Source: Rhynchospora pubera
Lineage: Eukaryota; Streptophyta; Magnoliopsida; Poales; Cyperaceae
Assembly: GCA_028095005.1 (NCBI GenBank)
Contig: CM051459.1
Span: 198,873,902-198,937,901, forward strand
DNA length: 64,000 nt
Direction of reading: 5' to 3'
Within the stretch, counting starts at the first letter, position 1; each line of letters opens with the position of its first letter. The notes under the pieces are model-generated. The model saw only the letters and a program-made list of their open reading frames with translations. It was not told where the DNA came from and did not search any database. Of this stretch, positions 24,326 through 36,700 are shown piece after piece. The position numbers and the translations under genes were made by a program.

Positions 24326-24769
24326 ACCCTAGCGTCTTGCATCAAAAACTATCTTGTCCGGTCCGTGCCCTTTTGGCACGTCCCCGTGCACCATATCCAA
24401 TTAACCTTCTATCTCAATCCACCTACCACATTCACCATATCCAAGTAACCTTCTATCTCAATCCACCTACCACATTCATACCATCACACATGAGAGATAT
24501 TATTTGATTCATTAACCTTATACCAAGTAGACTCCCTTAATTTTATCCTCTCGCATCACGTCTCCAACTTATTCTTCTAATGACTTCTAATCTTTTGACC
24601 TGACATGTATTAGACTTGAGCATCCTTTGTTGTCTCGCACATGACTTGATCTCTTCTAGGTCATCTTGTAGAATTCATTGCATGACACGATATTCATTCG
24701 ACTTGAGCACACTTGTGCTCGACCCGAGTATTCCTTGAGTCCATTTTTGTTACTTGGATTAAGGTCTAA
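24326..24769. other. Non-coding spacer with a 44-bp tandem duplication
   Basis: Two copies of a 44-bp unit beginning caccatatcc lie at 24389-24432 and 24433-24476. The rest has a repetitive 'cttgag/cgac' flavour and continues after the MITE at 25764, so it may be an old retroelement fragment. No gene seen. Confidence 0.6.
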
Positions 24770-25760
24770 GGGTCTGATCGGAACGAGTAAAACAAAGATT
24801 TCAATTCATTTCAATAGAATAGAGTTCAAAAGAAATGATTTCAATTGAAATTTGGTGATCAGAATCAATATAAAAAAGAATTGACGAGAATTAAAATTTG
24901 ATGATCGAAATTCATATGAAAACGAGAAGAAATGATTTCACATCTTGCATTTAACCATTTTACCCTCGTAGCTCTTTTTAAAATGTCAGTAAACCAGCAA
25001 TCCTGCCAACAAAACAAAGTTATGCAATTTACTATGTTATAACTTACTACTTTTTGTTTGCCTTGGTGTTTTCAAAAGAATATTAATAACTGATAGAAAA
25101 ATCTAACTTTTCCTCCATGCAAGAAAAAAAAATGGAAGTACAATACAAGGTTTAAAATAAAAATGAAACGAGGGGTTCGTTCACCTCAAATCTGTTGAAT
25201 TTATTTTATATAAAATAAAATTCCATTGAGTTAAATGTAGCTATCAGATATGCAATCTTTCGAATTTTGATTACACCAATTAAAAAACAATATGTGTAAA
25301 TTTGCATTAAAGTCCTTCTTTCTCATTTCTTGAAGCCACGGTCGATCCACACGAGAGAGACAAATCTATTGTCAAATCTCAAAAGCCACCAAAATCACAC
25401 AAGCTATAGGTCACCGCAATAACTAATTGGGCAAATTCAATAAAAATTTATCAATAAAGAAAGTACCCCAAGTTGTGAGAACACACAAAATAACTCTGCT
25501 TCCCAATATTGCTAAAGGTCAAAGAGAGAAGTACCGGAAGAGGAAGGGCAATTCGGTCTGTAAAAAACGCACGTCCTCCAAACAAACAAAATCGTGCCAA
25601 ATACCTACGTTTTGGACGGGAATTCGCTGAGGCTAATTTTTCCGCCAAATCGCGCACATTGAAATCAATTCTTCACCTGTACACGTTCGATCATGGAAAT
25701 TCATAAAATGAGAATTCTATTTCTAATTCTCGCGTCAGTTTTTTCATTCCGATCAGACCC
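24770..25760. mobile_element. PIF/Harbinger-type non-autonomous element
   Basis: The terminal inverted repeats read GGGTCTGATCGGAA and TTCCGATCAGACCC and continue with mismatches. A TAA duplication lies on both sides (24767-24769, 25761-25763), typical of the TWA targets of Harbinger/Tourist elements. Length is 991 bp. A short minus-strand frame inside (25451-25657) has no recognisable domain and I do not call it. Confidence 0.8.
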
Positions 25761-25763
25761 TAA

Positions 25764-26690
25764 GTCTTAACTCGTCTTGACCACTTGATCCAACCTGGAC
25801 CATATGATATGACTAGAGCCTCTTGTCTTCGTTGATCATATTCTCTCATGTTTATTCTCTTGATTTAGCAATTAATGCAGTAAAGAATTGCTATATTAAA
25901 CATTACAAGATTTAAAAAGTCTATAAAAAATAAAATGCTAGATTTTAAGATCTATTGATTGAAAATTGAGTCTTACTAAAAAATTGATAGATTTAGTGCA
26001 TCAATTAAATCTAACAATAGAACAAGGTCCAACACTAATAAAAAAAATCTATCTAGAAAAATCGAACAATAAACTATCTCTCTTGTAGTGTTTATATCTA
26101 AGAAATAAATACTTATATGTAAAATTAGATACTATGTTTATTATTTAATGAAATTATACAACGAGTTAATTTCGAGTTAAATTTTAGCAAGACAAGTTAG
26201 TTACGAGTCTAAATCGAGCGAGCTTATTTCAACACAAAATCAAGAAATTTTTTTTTTTTATTTTTGGCCACCGCTATAATAAATACCGACCGAAATGGTT
26301 TATTGTTTTCCTTCCCATTGGAGATTGCAAATTCTATTATTAATTGAAGCTCAATACTCAATAGTCCGGAAATTGCTTTGCTCACGCTTCCCCATTTAGC
26401 GATTCAATTATATTTTTGTCTGACTGTATCTCCCATTTAGCAATTATACTCTCTGTAAGACTGTATCCCCCGCTGAGTTCGATCTTTGCTGCAATTTGCA
26501 ATTTGCGAGCAAAGCATTTCCCCAATAGCCCATAGGAAATTAGCAATCTGTAGCCTGTAGACGCGTAAAATAATAGATTGTAAAATAAAGTTTATGTGGT
26601 ACTTTTTATTTATTTATTTTTTTGAGAGAAATCTGTTTGGTACCTTTTTTAGAGTTTAAACGCCGCCTGCGGTTTTGATAAAACCGTAAC
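25764..26690. other. Upstream region of F-box copy B
   Basis: The first part continues the sequence interrupted by the Harbinger element. From about 26580 it aligns with the corresponding part of copy A. No other gene is seen. A clear TATA box for copy B is not evident; the leader is rich in 'ggaaaagaaaaag' tracts. Confidence 0.4.
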
Positions 26691-26798
26691 AACTTGAAAG
26701 GAAAAGAAAAAGAAAAAGGAAAACGAGAAATAATAATCTTCCTTCCTCTTTCCAAATAAAATCGAGCGAAGTCATTTTGAAGCCAATAACTTTTCTTG

Positions 26799-29187
26799 AT
26801 GGACCTTCCTCCTGTCGATTCAGATCTGCTGCGTGTGCGTGTGCAAGACCATCCTCTTAGGTAAATCTTCTCTCTCACACACCTTTGTCGTGGGATCTCT
26901 TTTTCATTGTTCAAAACTGTGATGTATTATTTGTGCTTTGTAAATCTGTATAAAATTATATATCGTCTTCTTCATTTTATTTATTCACCGTTTTATTTAT
27001 CATGCATCAGAACTCAGTTTTACAAAACTAACATCCTAACATGGAGTCCGATGAAACCCTTAGCAACAAAACTACTTTAAACAATTATTGGGGTTAAGTG
27101 GCCTCAGTATCAGATGGATCTTCTTGTTTGCCTTCAGTTTTTTTTTTCTTCCTCTTCTTTTTTTACCTCTTCATTAAGCAATAGTAATTATTGAGAACCA
27201 AAATTGAGATACGATCTCTGGTTGAATTATTTAAATCTCTCAAAAATCTTCGGATCTTATTTTTCAGGACAGGTTCCCAGTTACAAGGCAAAGAAACTAT
27301 TTTGGATAAGATAAAGGGAGATGTTAAAAATTTTGGGTTTCCACCATAAAACTTTTATTGTTTTCTATCTTTTGAAACATGAAACAGTTTGAACATGTGG
27401 GATTTCTTAGTCTATTATGTGTCATAATAATCATAAATGTGTATAAGGGAGGGGATGTTCAGTCTGGCCACCGTCACTGTTTTCTATGATCCTTTGTCGA
27501 ATTTATATCTCGGTGAAATTATGAATTATCAGATGTAAAGCAATTGGGACATTTTTTTATAACTTATATAATGTGAAACAAGCAAAAATGAACTTAGTGT
27601 AAGATCTGTGTTTTATTTCTAGTGGTTATTTTATTAGATTTTCTGAGCTTTGAGAAACAATGAAGTGGAATTCAGTTCAGTTTTGGAAATATGAAATGCT
27701 TGTAAAAGTTAAAGCTTATAATATTCAGGTTCTTCTGTTTATGATATTTAATTTGGTATGGTAAGCATTTGAAATAATAGATATTTTTATTTTTGAAATA
27801 GAAATTGTTGTTGAACTGAGCACGCCAGTAACTCTAATAAATAGCATTGCATGGGTGACTGATTATCTTTGATATGCATGCCATTTAACAGCGATTATGT
27901 AATATTTAGGCTACAACTTGTCACTTTATGAAAGAATTAATATCTCATGAATTGATTATTACATCACATGGTGGCTACATTAATGTGAACTTTCTTTTTT
28001 TTTTTTTTTGTAGGAACCGGGATTGGTCAAATTTGCAGGATGATATAGCTCGTCTAATTGCGAAGAAATTGTGGTTCTACCCCCACCATCGTAAATTTGC
28101 AGTAGCTTGTGCTGACTGGTACCGCATAACAAAGGAAGTGCATGGCCCATTTCAACAAAATTCCATTGTCCTACTGCTCCCATACAATAATGAATCAGAG
28201 ATTTGTGCATTATATAAACTCTCTGATTCAAGAACTTATGAGTTCAGCCTAAGTGTGCTTGACGGTAAATTTATTTATGGGTCATCCAATGGTTGGGTCT
28301 GCTTAGACGACAAAGATTACAGTATGAAGCTTATTAACCTACTTACCATGAAGCAATTTGAACTCCCTTACCCATCTTATGCACTTGATTTTATCGGAGA
28401 TAGGTTGAATGCTCCTTTCATTAAGGCCGACATAATGTCGAAGATTGCAGTATCAGGTAGCCCGTTGTCATCTAATGATTGCATAATTGCTGCTATTATG
28501 TCGACATTTGAGGAACTTTTGATTTGTCGGTTAGGAGACAAATCATGGAATCAAATTATCATAAAAGAATCTAAACTCAAGTCATACAACTGTGGTAAAT
28601 TTTTAAACGATGTGATATTCCTCCAAGGGAAGATCTATGCAATAAATGGTGGATGCGCCCTGCTCATAGTGGATTTTGATGGGTCAAATTATGTGGCTCG
28701 GGAAACTTTTGGTCCCTGTTACCAAGCTGGAGATGCTATTGGGCATCCGTCGAGATGTGAGTCATGCATTGAAGGCCTATACATGATAAGATTGTATCTT
28801 GCCGGGTGCTCCGGAAAATTGCTGGCCGTCCGAAGACTTGGAAAGTATTTTGACGATGATGGTTCATTCAGCACACAATACTTTGAGCTATTTGAGTTCG
28901 AAGAATCCAAGGAAACTTGGAGGATGATCCATGAAATAGGGGGGGAGTCCTTATTCGTGGGCCAAAATGAATCGATTTCCGTCTCCGCTACAGATATTCC
29001 TGGTTGTAGACCGAATTGCATTTATTTCACAGATGATTTTTACCGTGGACAGTTAGAATGGGAGTTTGGATTTCTTGCTGACAATGGTGTTTTTTGCTGT
29101 CAAGATGGTACTGTAGAGAGATTTCCCATTTCTCACCCGATGGAACGGTGGATGGTCCCTGCTATGTGGTGCCAGTTGAAGATATAG
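26799..29187 (+). CDS. F-box protein with DUF295/KIB-type beta-propeller (copy B, intact)
   Basis: Two exons: 26799-26860 (ATG to cctcttag/gtaaat) and 28014-29187, after a 1153-bp intron ending in a T tract and TGTAG. The junction completes an Arg codon (AG/G) and gives a 411-residue protein starting MDLPPVDSDL. Residues about 22-70 form an F-box (LQDDIARLIAKKLWF, then the CADWYRI pattern), which would bind SKP1 in an SCF ubiquitin ligase. The rest matches the DUF295 repeat domain: SNGWVCLDD, an LLTMKQFELP-type motif, and near the C-terminus NCIYFTDDFYR, GVFCCQDGTVERFP and a Trp-rich end. Target and pathway are unknown. The first exon codes for only 20 residues, and copies A and C conserve its splice site, which supports this start. 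An upstream ATG at 27928 is inside the intron and not used. Two decayed paralogues flank it. Confidence 0.88.
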
Positions 29188-29352
29188 GCATCCATATCTT
29201 TTCTTGCTAGTGCATAGGAAATGTTAAAGCAGTGCTCCCACATGTAAATTCCGTTGTAATTCAATTGAAGAACGCTTGTAAAATCGTTGCATAGGAGAAA
29301 ATGGTTTATTTGTTTGAAAATGCAGTTTTCGATACATGATAATGATATGAAA
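29188..29352 (+). other. 3' UTR/flank of F-box copy B
   Basis: Short AT-rich stretch between the stop codon and the first Helitron terminus. No strong AATAAA is visible; the Helitron end at 29353 may have replaced the natural 3' flank. Confidence 0.35.
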
Positions 29353-29380
29353 CTAGTGGTCAACGCGCGAACTATTTTTT
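29353..29380 (-). mobile_element. Helitron 3' terminus (body to the right, 5' end unresolved)
   Basis: On the minus strand the sequence ends gttcgcgcgttgaccactag, with CTAG at 29356-29353 and flanking T (A at 29352 on the plus strand). The hairpin is shortened relative to the tcgcgcaacgcgcga type. The body should extend to higher coordinates, but I could not find its TC end. Confidence 0.55.
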
Positions 29381-29639
29381 TAAATTTTTATATCAATTAT
29401 TGATTTCTTTTTAATTATCAGCATGTTTATCTAAAATATTAACACATATGATATTTTTAACATCAAACAGAAAAGATTATATAAAGTATTTATTTTGTAT
29501 CCATCTCATCCAGAGACGGATCTAAGTGAAGCTTAGAGGTGTCAATGTCACCACTATTTTTTAAAAAACTATTGTTACATATGAATATTTGTAGTTATAA
29601 AATATAAATTTGTTGCATGCACTATATATTTGAACCCCA

Positions 29640-29675
29640 CTAGGCATCTCATCGCGCGAAGCGCGATGAAGTTTG
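29640..29675 (-). mobile_element. Second Helitron 3' terminus, nested
   Basis: On the minus strand a strong hairpin catcgcgcttcgcgcgatg is followed by agatgcctag, CTAG at 29643-29640, then T. It lies 290 bp inside the previous Helitron, so one was inserted into the other. The 5' end is not resolved; the body presumably runs to the right. Confidence 0.6.
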
Positions 29676-30784
29676 GTCTGCAGTTTTCGACGAAACAGGT
29701 CTTGTAGAATATATGCAATCCCTTCCTGTGAAAAAATTGAAATATCCATAAATAATCTTCAAAATGTCACATGTTCAGTCAAAAGTAGCATGATTCAATA
29801 AGATAAAATAATTAGGATCAATCAAGAAAAATAAAACAATTACAAAATTAGGATTAATTTCACATGTTCAAACAATTCAACAACATATTTAGATTATTTT
29901 ATAATCTAATTAATCAGGTTCACGTGGATGCTGATAAATCGTGAACGTATGTCTCTGCATTTCAATGGTTCGAGAAACATTAATCCTTAGCACAGTTGGT
30001 ACCAACTGGTCATAACCTTAATTTTAAAAAAAAAATGCTGACAACAATTTTCTGTTGTACATAAACGTCATAGCAGAGTCAAACACTTGAAATGCAGTTT
30101 AAAAAAACCCCCTCAAATTTAATACCTCAAAATAAGAGAGAAATAAAAGGCAACATAGGTAAAAGAAGATAGTTTTATATTCAAACGTTCTTAGGAACTG
30201 ATATATGCTCCAAATATCTAAAAAGAGGCTATGTAAGTTGCAAACCTAATTGGTGTATATTTCATTGAACAACTGCAGATTTTAATCAGTGTATTTTCCT
30301 ATTACTTAACTGTGATACTGCACTGATTCACCTGGCCCATGTGTATACAATGCATGTGGCAAGGTTTGCCAATAGATACTTGAAAAACTACCAATTACAT
30401 GGAAGTTCCAGGTTTAATACAATTAGGTACCTAATAAACTCCTTATGGGGCTCAGAATACCTTGTCAGTATAATAATTCTCATTATGAGGACTGGATATT
30501 CTTCCTTGTTAGTGATGCAGCAAACCCTAGTTTCCAACATATGAATTAATGCAAAGCCACCAGCAATAAACTTCTTTTAGGGACCAAACATCTGAGCCAA
30601 GAAATCAAATAATAAGATGGTGTCAATTTAAGACCAAATGCTAGAAACAGAAGGAAAAAAAATGAAAATTGTTGCACCAACAAAGATTGTGCGAGCACAT
30701 TGGATGGTTAGAAATGACATAAAAGAGTACCATTATATTCTGTAATATCATTATAACAACTATCGTTATATCCTGTAAAAATTG
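29676..30784. other. Helitron-internal AT-rich DNA
   Basis: About 1.1 kb with no recognisable gene. Scattered short frames only. It should belong to the nested Helitron(s) ending at 29353 and 29640. Confidence 0.35.
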
Positions 30785-32662
30785 GCTGGAGGATCTATGT
30801 TGAAACACCGGTTCTTTCAAGTAGTTGTCAAGATCAGCAACCGCTGGTTCTTCAACCCAAGTGGACTCCAAATATTTCCAAAAGTTGTTTGGCTGTGACT
30901 GTGATGAACTTGAAGGAACTGCATCAGAATTTGAAAGACCTTCAAAGTATACAAGAGAAAATTTATTACAAGGACAAACCTCATCTAATCTAAATTAAAT
31001 TAACATACATTCAAAGACAGCTAATTTATTACCTCCTACAGTTGACTCTGAAGAAAACATGAAATCCTTTGCATACGTGTCATACAGAGATCTTAATTTC
31101 TCCATAACTTCATCAATTCGACTTCCTACCTCATCCCTAGAGTATAATACCCCATAAACAAACTTTACTGAGACCATCTTTAACCTAGGATCCAGAATTG
31201 ACGCCACAGCCATCAACACATTCACTTCTCCCCAATACTTCTCAAATTTCTCATACATGGCCAAACTCATGTCTCAAGTAAAACCATCATCATCCACATA
31301 GGCATCACATATCACCTTTTTGACATTAAAAATCTCAACCAAAAACATATTTGAAGTGGGATAAGAACTACCAGAAAAGATCTTTGTGGTTTCATTAAAA
31401 ATCGTAAGCAACTTGCGAACCTTTTCAACCTCATCCCATTCGGGTCTATTAGGTAGCCACTCAAAATTGGAATCTCTTTGAGCATACCCCTCCAAAGCCA
31501 ACTTGTAATGGATAGCCACATCAAGCATGTGAAATGTTGAGTTCCACCTAGTTTTCACATCAATGCACAATGATCTTTTAGTGCATATGCCTAATTGAGT
31601 GGCTATCTCTCCAAATTTTACAAGCCGGCCTGGGGATTTTTTAAGATATTTCACCCCTTCTCTAATTTTAGTAAGGCATTTATCAATCTTACCAAGACCA
31701 TCTTGCACAACTAAATTCAGAATATGAGCACAACACCTAATGTGAAAAAAATAACCTTGAAAATGTAACTTATCACGTGCTTGAAAACTCAACCTTAAAA
31801 GACCAGCTGCCTTGTCATTATTAGAAGCATTGTCTAATGTCGTAGTTCCAATTTTATCCTCAATACCCCATTTTCTAATTGCTTCTAAAATGGCATCAGA
31901 AATAACCTCACCACTATGAGGCGGTGAAAGATCTTTGAAGGTAATTATCCTCTTTTGCAGGTTCCAACTAGAATCAATGTAATGTGCTGTTATGCACATG
32001 TAACCAACTGTTATATTAGAAGTCCAATAATCAGAGGTGAGAGACACCTTATCAACATCTTTGAAAACTTTTTTAGCTTAACTCTCTCACTCTCAACCAC
32101 TTTCATGCACTCTTTTGTAATGGTTGTTCTACTAACCTTTTGCCAAAGAGGATTGTTGTACAACATGTACTTACGAAACAATGAGTACTCAGAAAACATA
32201 AATGGCAACTCATGACCAACAATCACATTTGCAAGCATCTCTCTATCTTTTACTGGATCCCACTTTCCATTAACCCAAACTGGATCCCCTTCATCTAAAA
32301 CCACCAAGTTGAGTTTCAGAAATAGGTATTAAACCAGCAGTTTTACCTTGATGGCGTTTATATAGAACACAACCTTCAAGATGCCGCCATAGATGAGTTG
32401 TGGTACCTCCTTTAACTTTCTTGTAGTGCTTTTGGCAATGAATGCAGTACACTTTCTCACGCTCATTATGTTTGAAGTTCAACCAGATTTCAGACGAGCG
32501 CTTTCGCTTCTTCCCAGGTTGAGCATCACCCCCCCGTACTAGTAGTAGGACTTGGAGTAGGACTTGGAGTTTCGCTGGTTCTGCCTCGGCCTCGCTTTCA
32601 CTTGAAGCTTGCACTTCTTCTTCATTTGTCTCAGAAGCAACTGATGCTTGCGTGTGTGTCAT
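30785..32662 (-). pseudogene. hAT (Ac-like) transposase, degenerate and 3'-truncated
   Basis: Blocks in order on the minus strand: an N-terminal Ser/Glu-rich region; a BED zinc finger with VYCIHC and a later THLWRHLEGC (32460-32350); a region with NPLWQKVSRTTI; the transposase core with SLTSDYWTSN, TTLDNASNND, RCCAHILNLVVQDGL and TRWNSTFHML; then ILDPRLKM. Three lesions are visible: a frameshift near 32300, a one-base frameshift in the T run at 32069-32074, and an in-frame TGA at 31276-31274. An intron (31032-30940, GTAATA to TTGAAG) leads to a last exon with DNYLKEP (30939 to about 30785). The sequence then departs from the family, so the C-terminal dimerisation segment (the W-rich hATC part) is missing. 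The enzyme cannot be functional. Confidence 0.85.
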
Positions 32663-33768
32663 ATCTGTAATAAATAGAATGTCAAATTATCAACTAAAGA
32701 TAAACATATGTAGTTATGTACTGTTCAAAATAAACATATGTAGTTACAGACTGACAATGTTCAGATTGACATCAAAATTCAAAATAGACAGACTGACAAT
32801 GCTCAGATTGACATCAAAATTCAAAATAGAATGTTCATATTGACATCAAAATTCACAATAAACAGACCGACAATGTTCTATATAGTATTAACATAGTAAT
32901 ATAGTATTAACAGATTGTGCTATCACATAGTATTAACAGATTAACAGATTGACATAGTATTAACAGATAGTATTGACATAGTATTGATAGTGTTTTGTAT
33001 AGTATTAACATAGTATTAACAGATAGTTCTATATTGCATTTGTGCTATCACATAATATTAACAGATTGACATCAAAATTCACAATAAAAAGAAAAATTCA
33101 CCTGAAATGAAAATCACAGATTGACAGTGTCGGAGAAAGAGAAGTTGACAGTGTCAGAGAAGATTTCTGAAAAAGAAGATTGAAAAAAAATATTAAAGAA
33201 TGGAGCCATGGAGATGGAGGCATATATCAGTCACTCATCAAGTCATCAGATTGTAAGAAGGAGCAATTAGGCGCAGTGAAAGTGAAAGAAACTTACCAAA
33301 TCGTAAAGAGGAGCGATTTAGGCGCAATGAAAGTGAAGTCGATCTGTCAGACTGTCACGAGCACTCCATCACAGTGAGCGATTTAGTCCCTGAACAACAG
33401 AGGGAAAACTTCACCAATCAGTGCAATCACCAGTACTCCATCACAAATGCAAAAATGGAACGATTGAAAGGTAAATTACCTGAACATTGAAGAGCCGGAG
33501 AGGAGCAGCGGCCCAGTGCAGATCGTACGGCTCCAGTTGGAGTTGGAGCAGCACATATCGTAGAGGAGAGAAGAATGAAGAGGCGGAGAAACTGGAGCTC
33601 TTTCAATCCATTTGAGAAACTGGATTTGGAGACAGGACTCAGGAGAGAAGAAGAGGGGGGAGAGGAGTTGTCGCCTGAGTCGCCTCTTGTCGATGAGTAC
33701 AAGAATTGGATTTGGGAAATGAGAATTGGGGTTGGGGCGGTAGGGTTGCGATGAGGGTTTACGTATTA
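32663..33768. repeat. 5' side of the hAT element: clustered short repeats, then non-coding DNA
   Basis: From about 32690 to 33080 the sequence repeats blocks such as gattgacatcaaaattca and acatagtattaacagat many times in loose tandem. Subterminal repeat clusters of this kind bind transposase in Ac-like elements. From 33120 to 33760 it is mixed non-coding DNA with 'gacagtgtcggagaa' repeats. I could not identify the terminal inverted repeat. No gene seen. Confidence 0.55.
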
Positions 33769-36700
33769 TCAGTATCAGTATCAGTATCAGTATTCAGTAT
33801 TATAAATAAAAATCTGTGGGAGTCGTTGTTTAGTTTGGTAAATATTGGGCGACACGGTAGATTTGAGGAATATAAAATAAAAGTGATTATGATTCCTGCA
33901 TCGTTAAATCCAGTGAATATATGTGAAACAGGTATTATTGAGCATAGAAATGACCCGTTTCAGGAGTAAGGATTTATTTTGGCCCTCATTAGATTATTTC
34001 CAATTTATGCGTTCCATTTATAATTTCTTATATTTTGTTATTCATGGCGTCTCTGTATTTTGGTTCTGCACGCAAACACTCCCTCTTCCAATTTCTATGG
34101 TAGAGCTACATCGCCCATGACCCTCTCATCTGTTAGAACTACTTCCGCTATTTGTTGCCAACCTTGCCAACCTCCTCCCTCCGATAGTCCTTCTCATCTC
34201 CGACTGATCGGAGCGACAAAGAAACCCTAGATCTGTTCCTTTCTTCGTCGCCTCCTAATTGACAGTGAAATCAATGCTCTAAATCCATGTGAAGATGCAC
34301 AATCCGAAGTTATCATTGACTGATTGGAACTACTCTACTATTGTAACCTATCTCAAGCAAATTGGCATGTCAAAAGGGGAAGTCGGTACCATTCTCAGTT
34401 AACATTGACTTAGAAGCTTACATCGCCTGCATTGAAAGAGCGCACCTGTCGCAATTTTTTTATAATTCCAAGAAGCTTACTTTGTGCGCTTTTCGTGCTT
34501 TCTACGCGAAGCTCTTTTTCGATCTAAGAGATACAATGACTCATATCCTTTTTTTATCCATCATTTATCTCTTTTATTCTTCATTAGTTGATTATGGTTA
34601 GAATTTGATCTAATTAATTTATCACAATTGATACGATCGTTCCTCTTTGTCGTATGATTTTTTTTTTAAAAAAAACTTTGTAGGCTAAATATTTATAATT
34701 TATAATTCATTTGAAGTATTATTGATGAATTAGTGGAATAAAGATTATGTCTTTAATCGGTTATTTCCTCTAACATAGGTTATAATACCTGGTTTGGTTC
34801 AGTTTACAAGAGAAATTTTGGATTTGATGATTTTTTCCTTCTATATTCTTGCAATTTTTCCACAAGTTTGAAGAATTTTTGTCTCTAGGAAGTGTTTTAT
34901 TGTGCTTTCCCTTGATTCAATTTGATTCACGTGGAAATTAGAGGCAGCGAGACAGTGAAAATGTTTATATAATGACGGATTCCAAATTGAATATATATGA
35001 TACGGTCATGATAATATTGTATTTTGTATTTAATTTCTGTAGGTGTTATCGGTAGGAATCAAATTTGTCCTATTTCAGCTCTCTTTCATTTTTATTTCAG
35101 AAAATTCCGTCATTAATTATTAAATGGTGTTCAGTTTTGAAATTACAAACCTATAAAGGATATGCCATTACATTCTGTCATACAATCCTAATTATGTCAT
35201 TAAATGGTGTTCAGTTTTGAAATGTTTATGCGTTATATAGAGGAATCAAGGGTCCATGGTTGTTAATTTCTGAGATATCATTTACAGGTTGTGCAAAGCC
35301 TTCAATAAAATTTTATTACACACATTAATATTGCTAATTAATACAGAAAGTGTGCCATTTTTCTTCTTATGCTTTTGTTATGTCTATATGTTATGTCTAT
35401 ATATAGGTGTTGAATTAACTCTATGGGCATAATATATGCTTTTATCAGCACAGTACCAGAAAATTTGTTGATAGACCCAGGAGATGATGCTGTACATGCT
35501 CAGACTCACAGCGATGGAGGTATCTTTCTTTTTTACCAATTTGCTTGCTGAAAGAGCAATCACAATATTCAATCTACAGCAACATATAATTAAATTATAG
35601 CAATACATGACTCATGTGAGTCTAAGATACCTTGATCAAAATTAAAATTATACCAACAAACAATTCATTTGTACTTGATGGGGTTCTCTTACTGGGCTTG
35701 GGTAAAGGGGTGAGCAGGTATATGATAAATTGTTCACGACTAAGTCCAAATATGTCCCTAAAATTGTGTTTCAGTGCCAGCATAAAAAAATCAGAGCAAT
35801 AAAATATAAATCCTTAATCTGTACATAAATGCATAAACTCTACAGTTGAATGTGATATGGAAAAAAGATACAATTATGGTTAATGGCGCTGTAGGAATCA
35901 AAATCAATAATCAAAAGAAAAAATAAAATAAAATGGAGCAATGCCTTGATGCAAACATCCTAAATTTTTATTTCTAATTGAAAGCATGTATGCATCTCAG
36001 GTTGTACCAAAAATATCCTAGAAACCCAAAATATGTCATACATGTTGATCATGTGGCAATCTTTTGACTTCCTATCCTCCCTTTCCTCCTGGCGCTCTCC
36101 ACTGAAACAACCAAGAAAGCACCCCTCACCCCGTTGGAATGGATCGATTGATGAAGAGTCGCGCTAGGGTTTAGTTCAGATCAGAGAAATTAACAGAAAT
36201 TCAAATTGTAAAGGTTGCTCTTTTATACATATAATCCTTTTTAGGACTTTTAATGACCAGTGTGCATATTTAAATGCAAAAGAAAAAATATATAAGTTTA
36301 AAATTCTAAATTTTTTGCAATTATGTATGTATAAACTTTACTGAAATATTAAAATTTTAAGAAAATTTCCAAAAAAATATCCTTTTTCTCTGTGTTCTGA
36401 TAACTATAGGCCAGCACGAACCCACGTGGCTACTTATTTATGGGTACTAGCACACATGACTTTCATTACCAGTTATTACATGTATGATAACATTCCTAAT
36501 TTATCTGGTCAGTCTAATACAAGTTCTAAGTGGCAATATAAGATAAATGGTTTACTATTCTTATATTGACCTACATTAGATATTACATGTTAGTATTTCG
36601 TCGTTACATTAATCAATAATAACTGTTGTTAACTATAGGTGCTGAAATTGAAGGGACACCTACTGCATACTTTACGGTTAGCTGCTGCTCAAAATGACGG

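Noticed and set aside
27928..28013. In-frame start of the F-box frame at 27928
   Set aside because: It reads through the T tract and acceptor of the intron; exon 1 with conserved donor is at 26799-26860.
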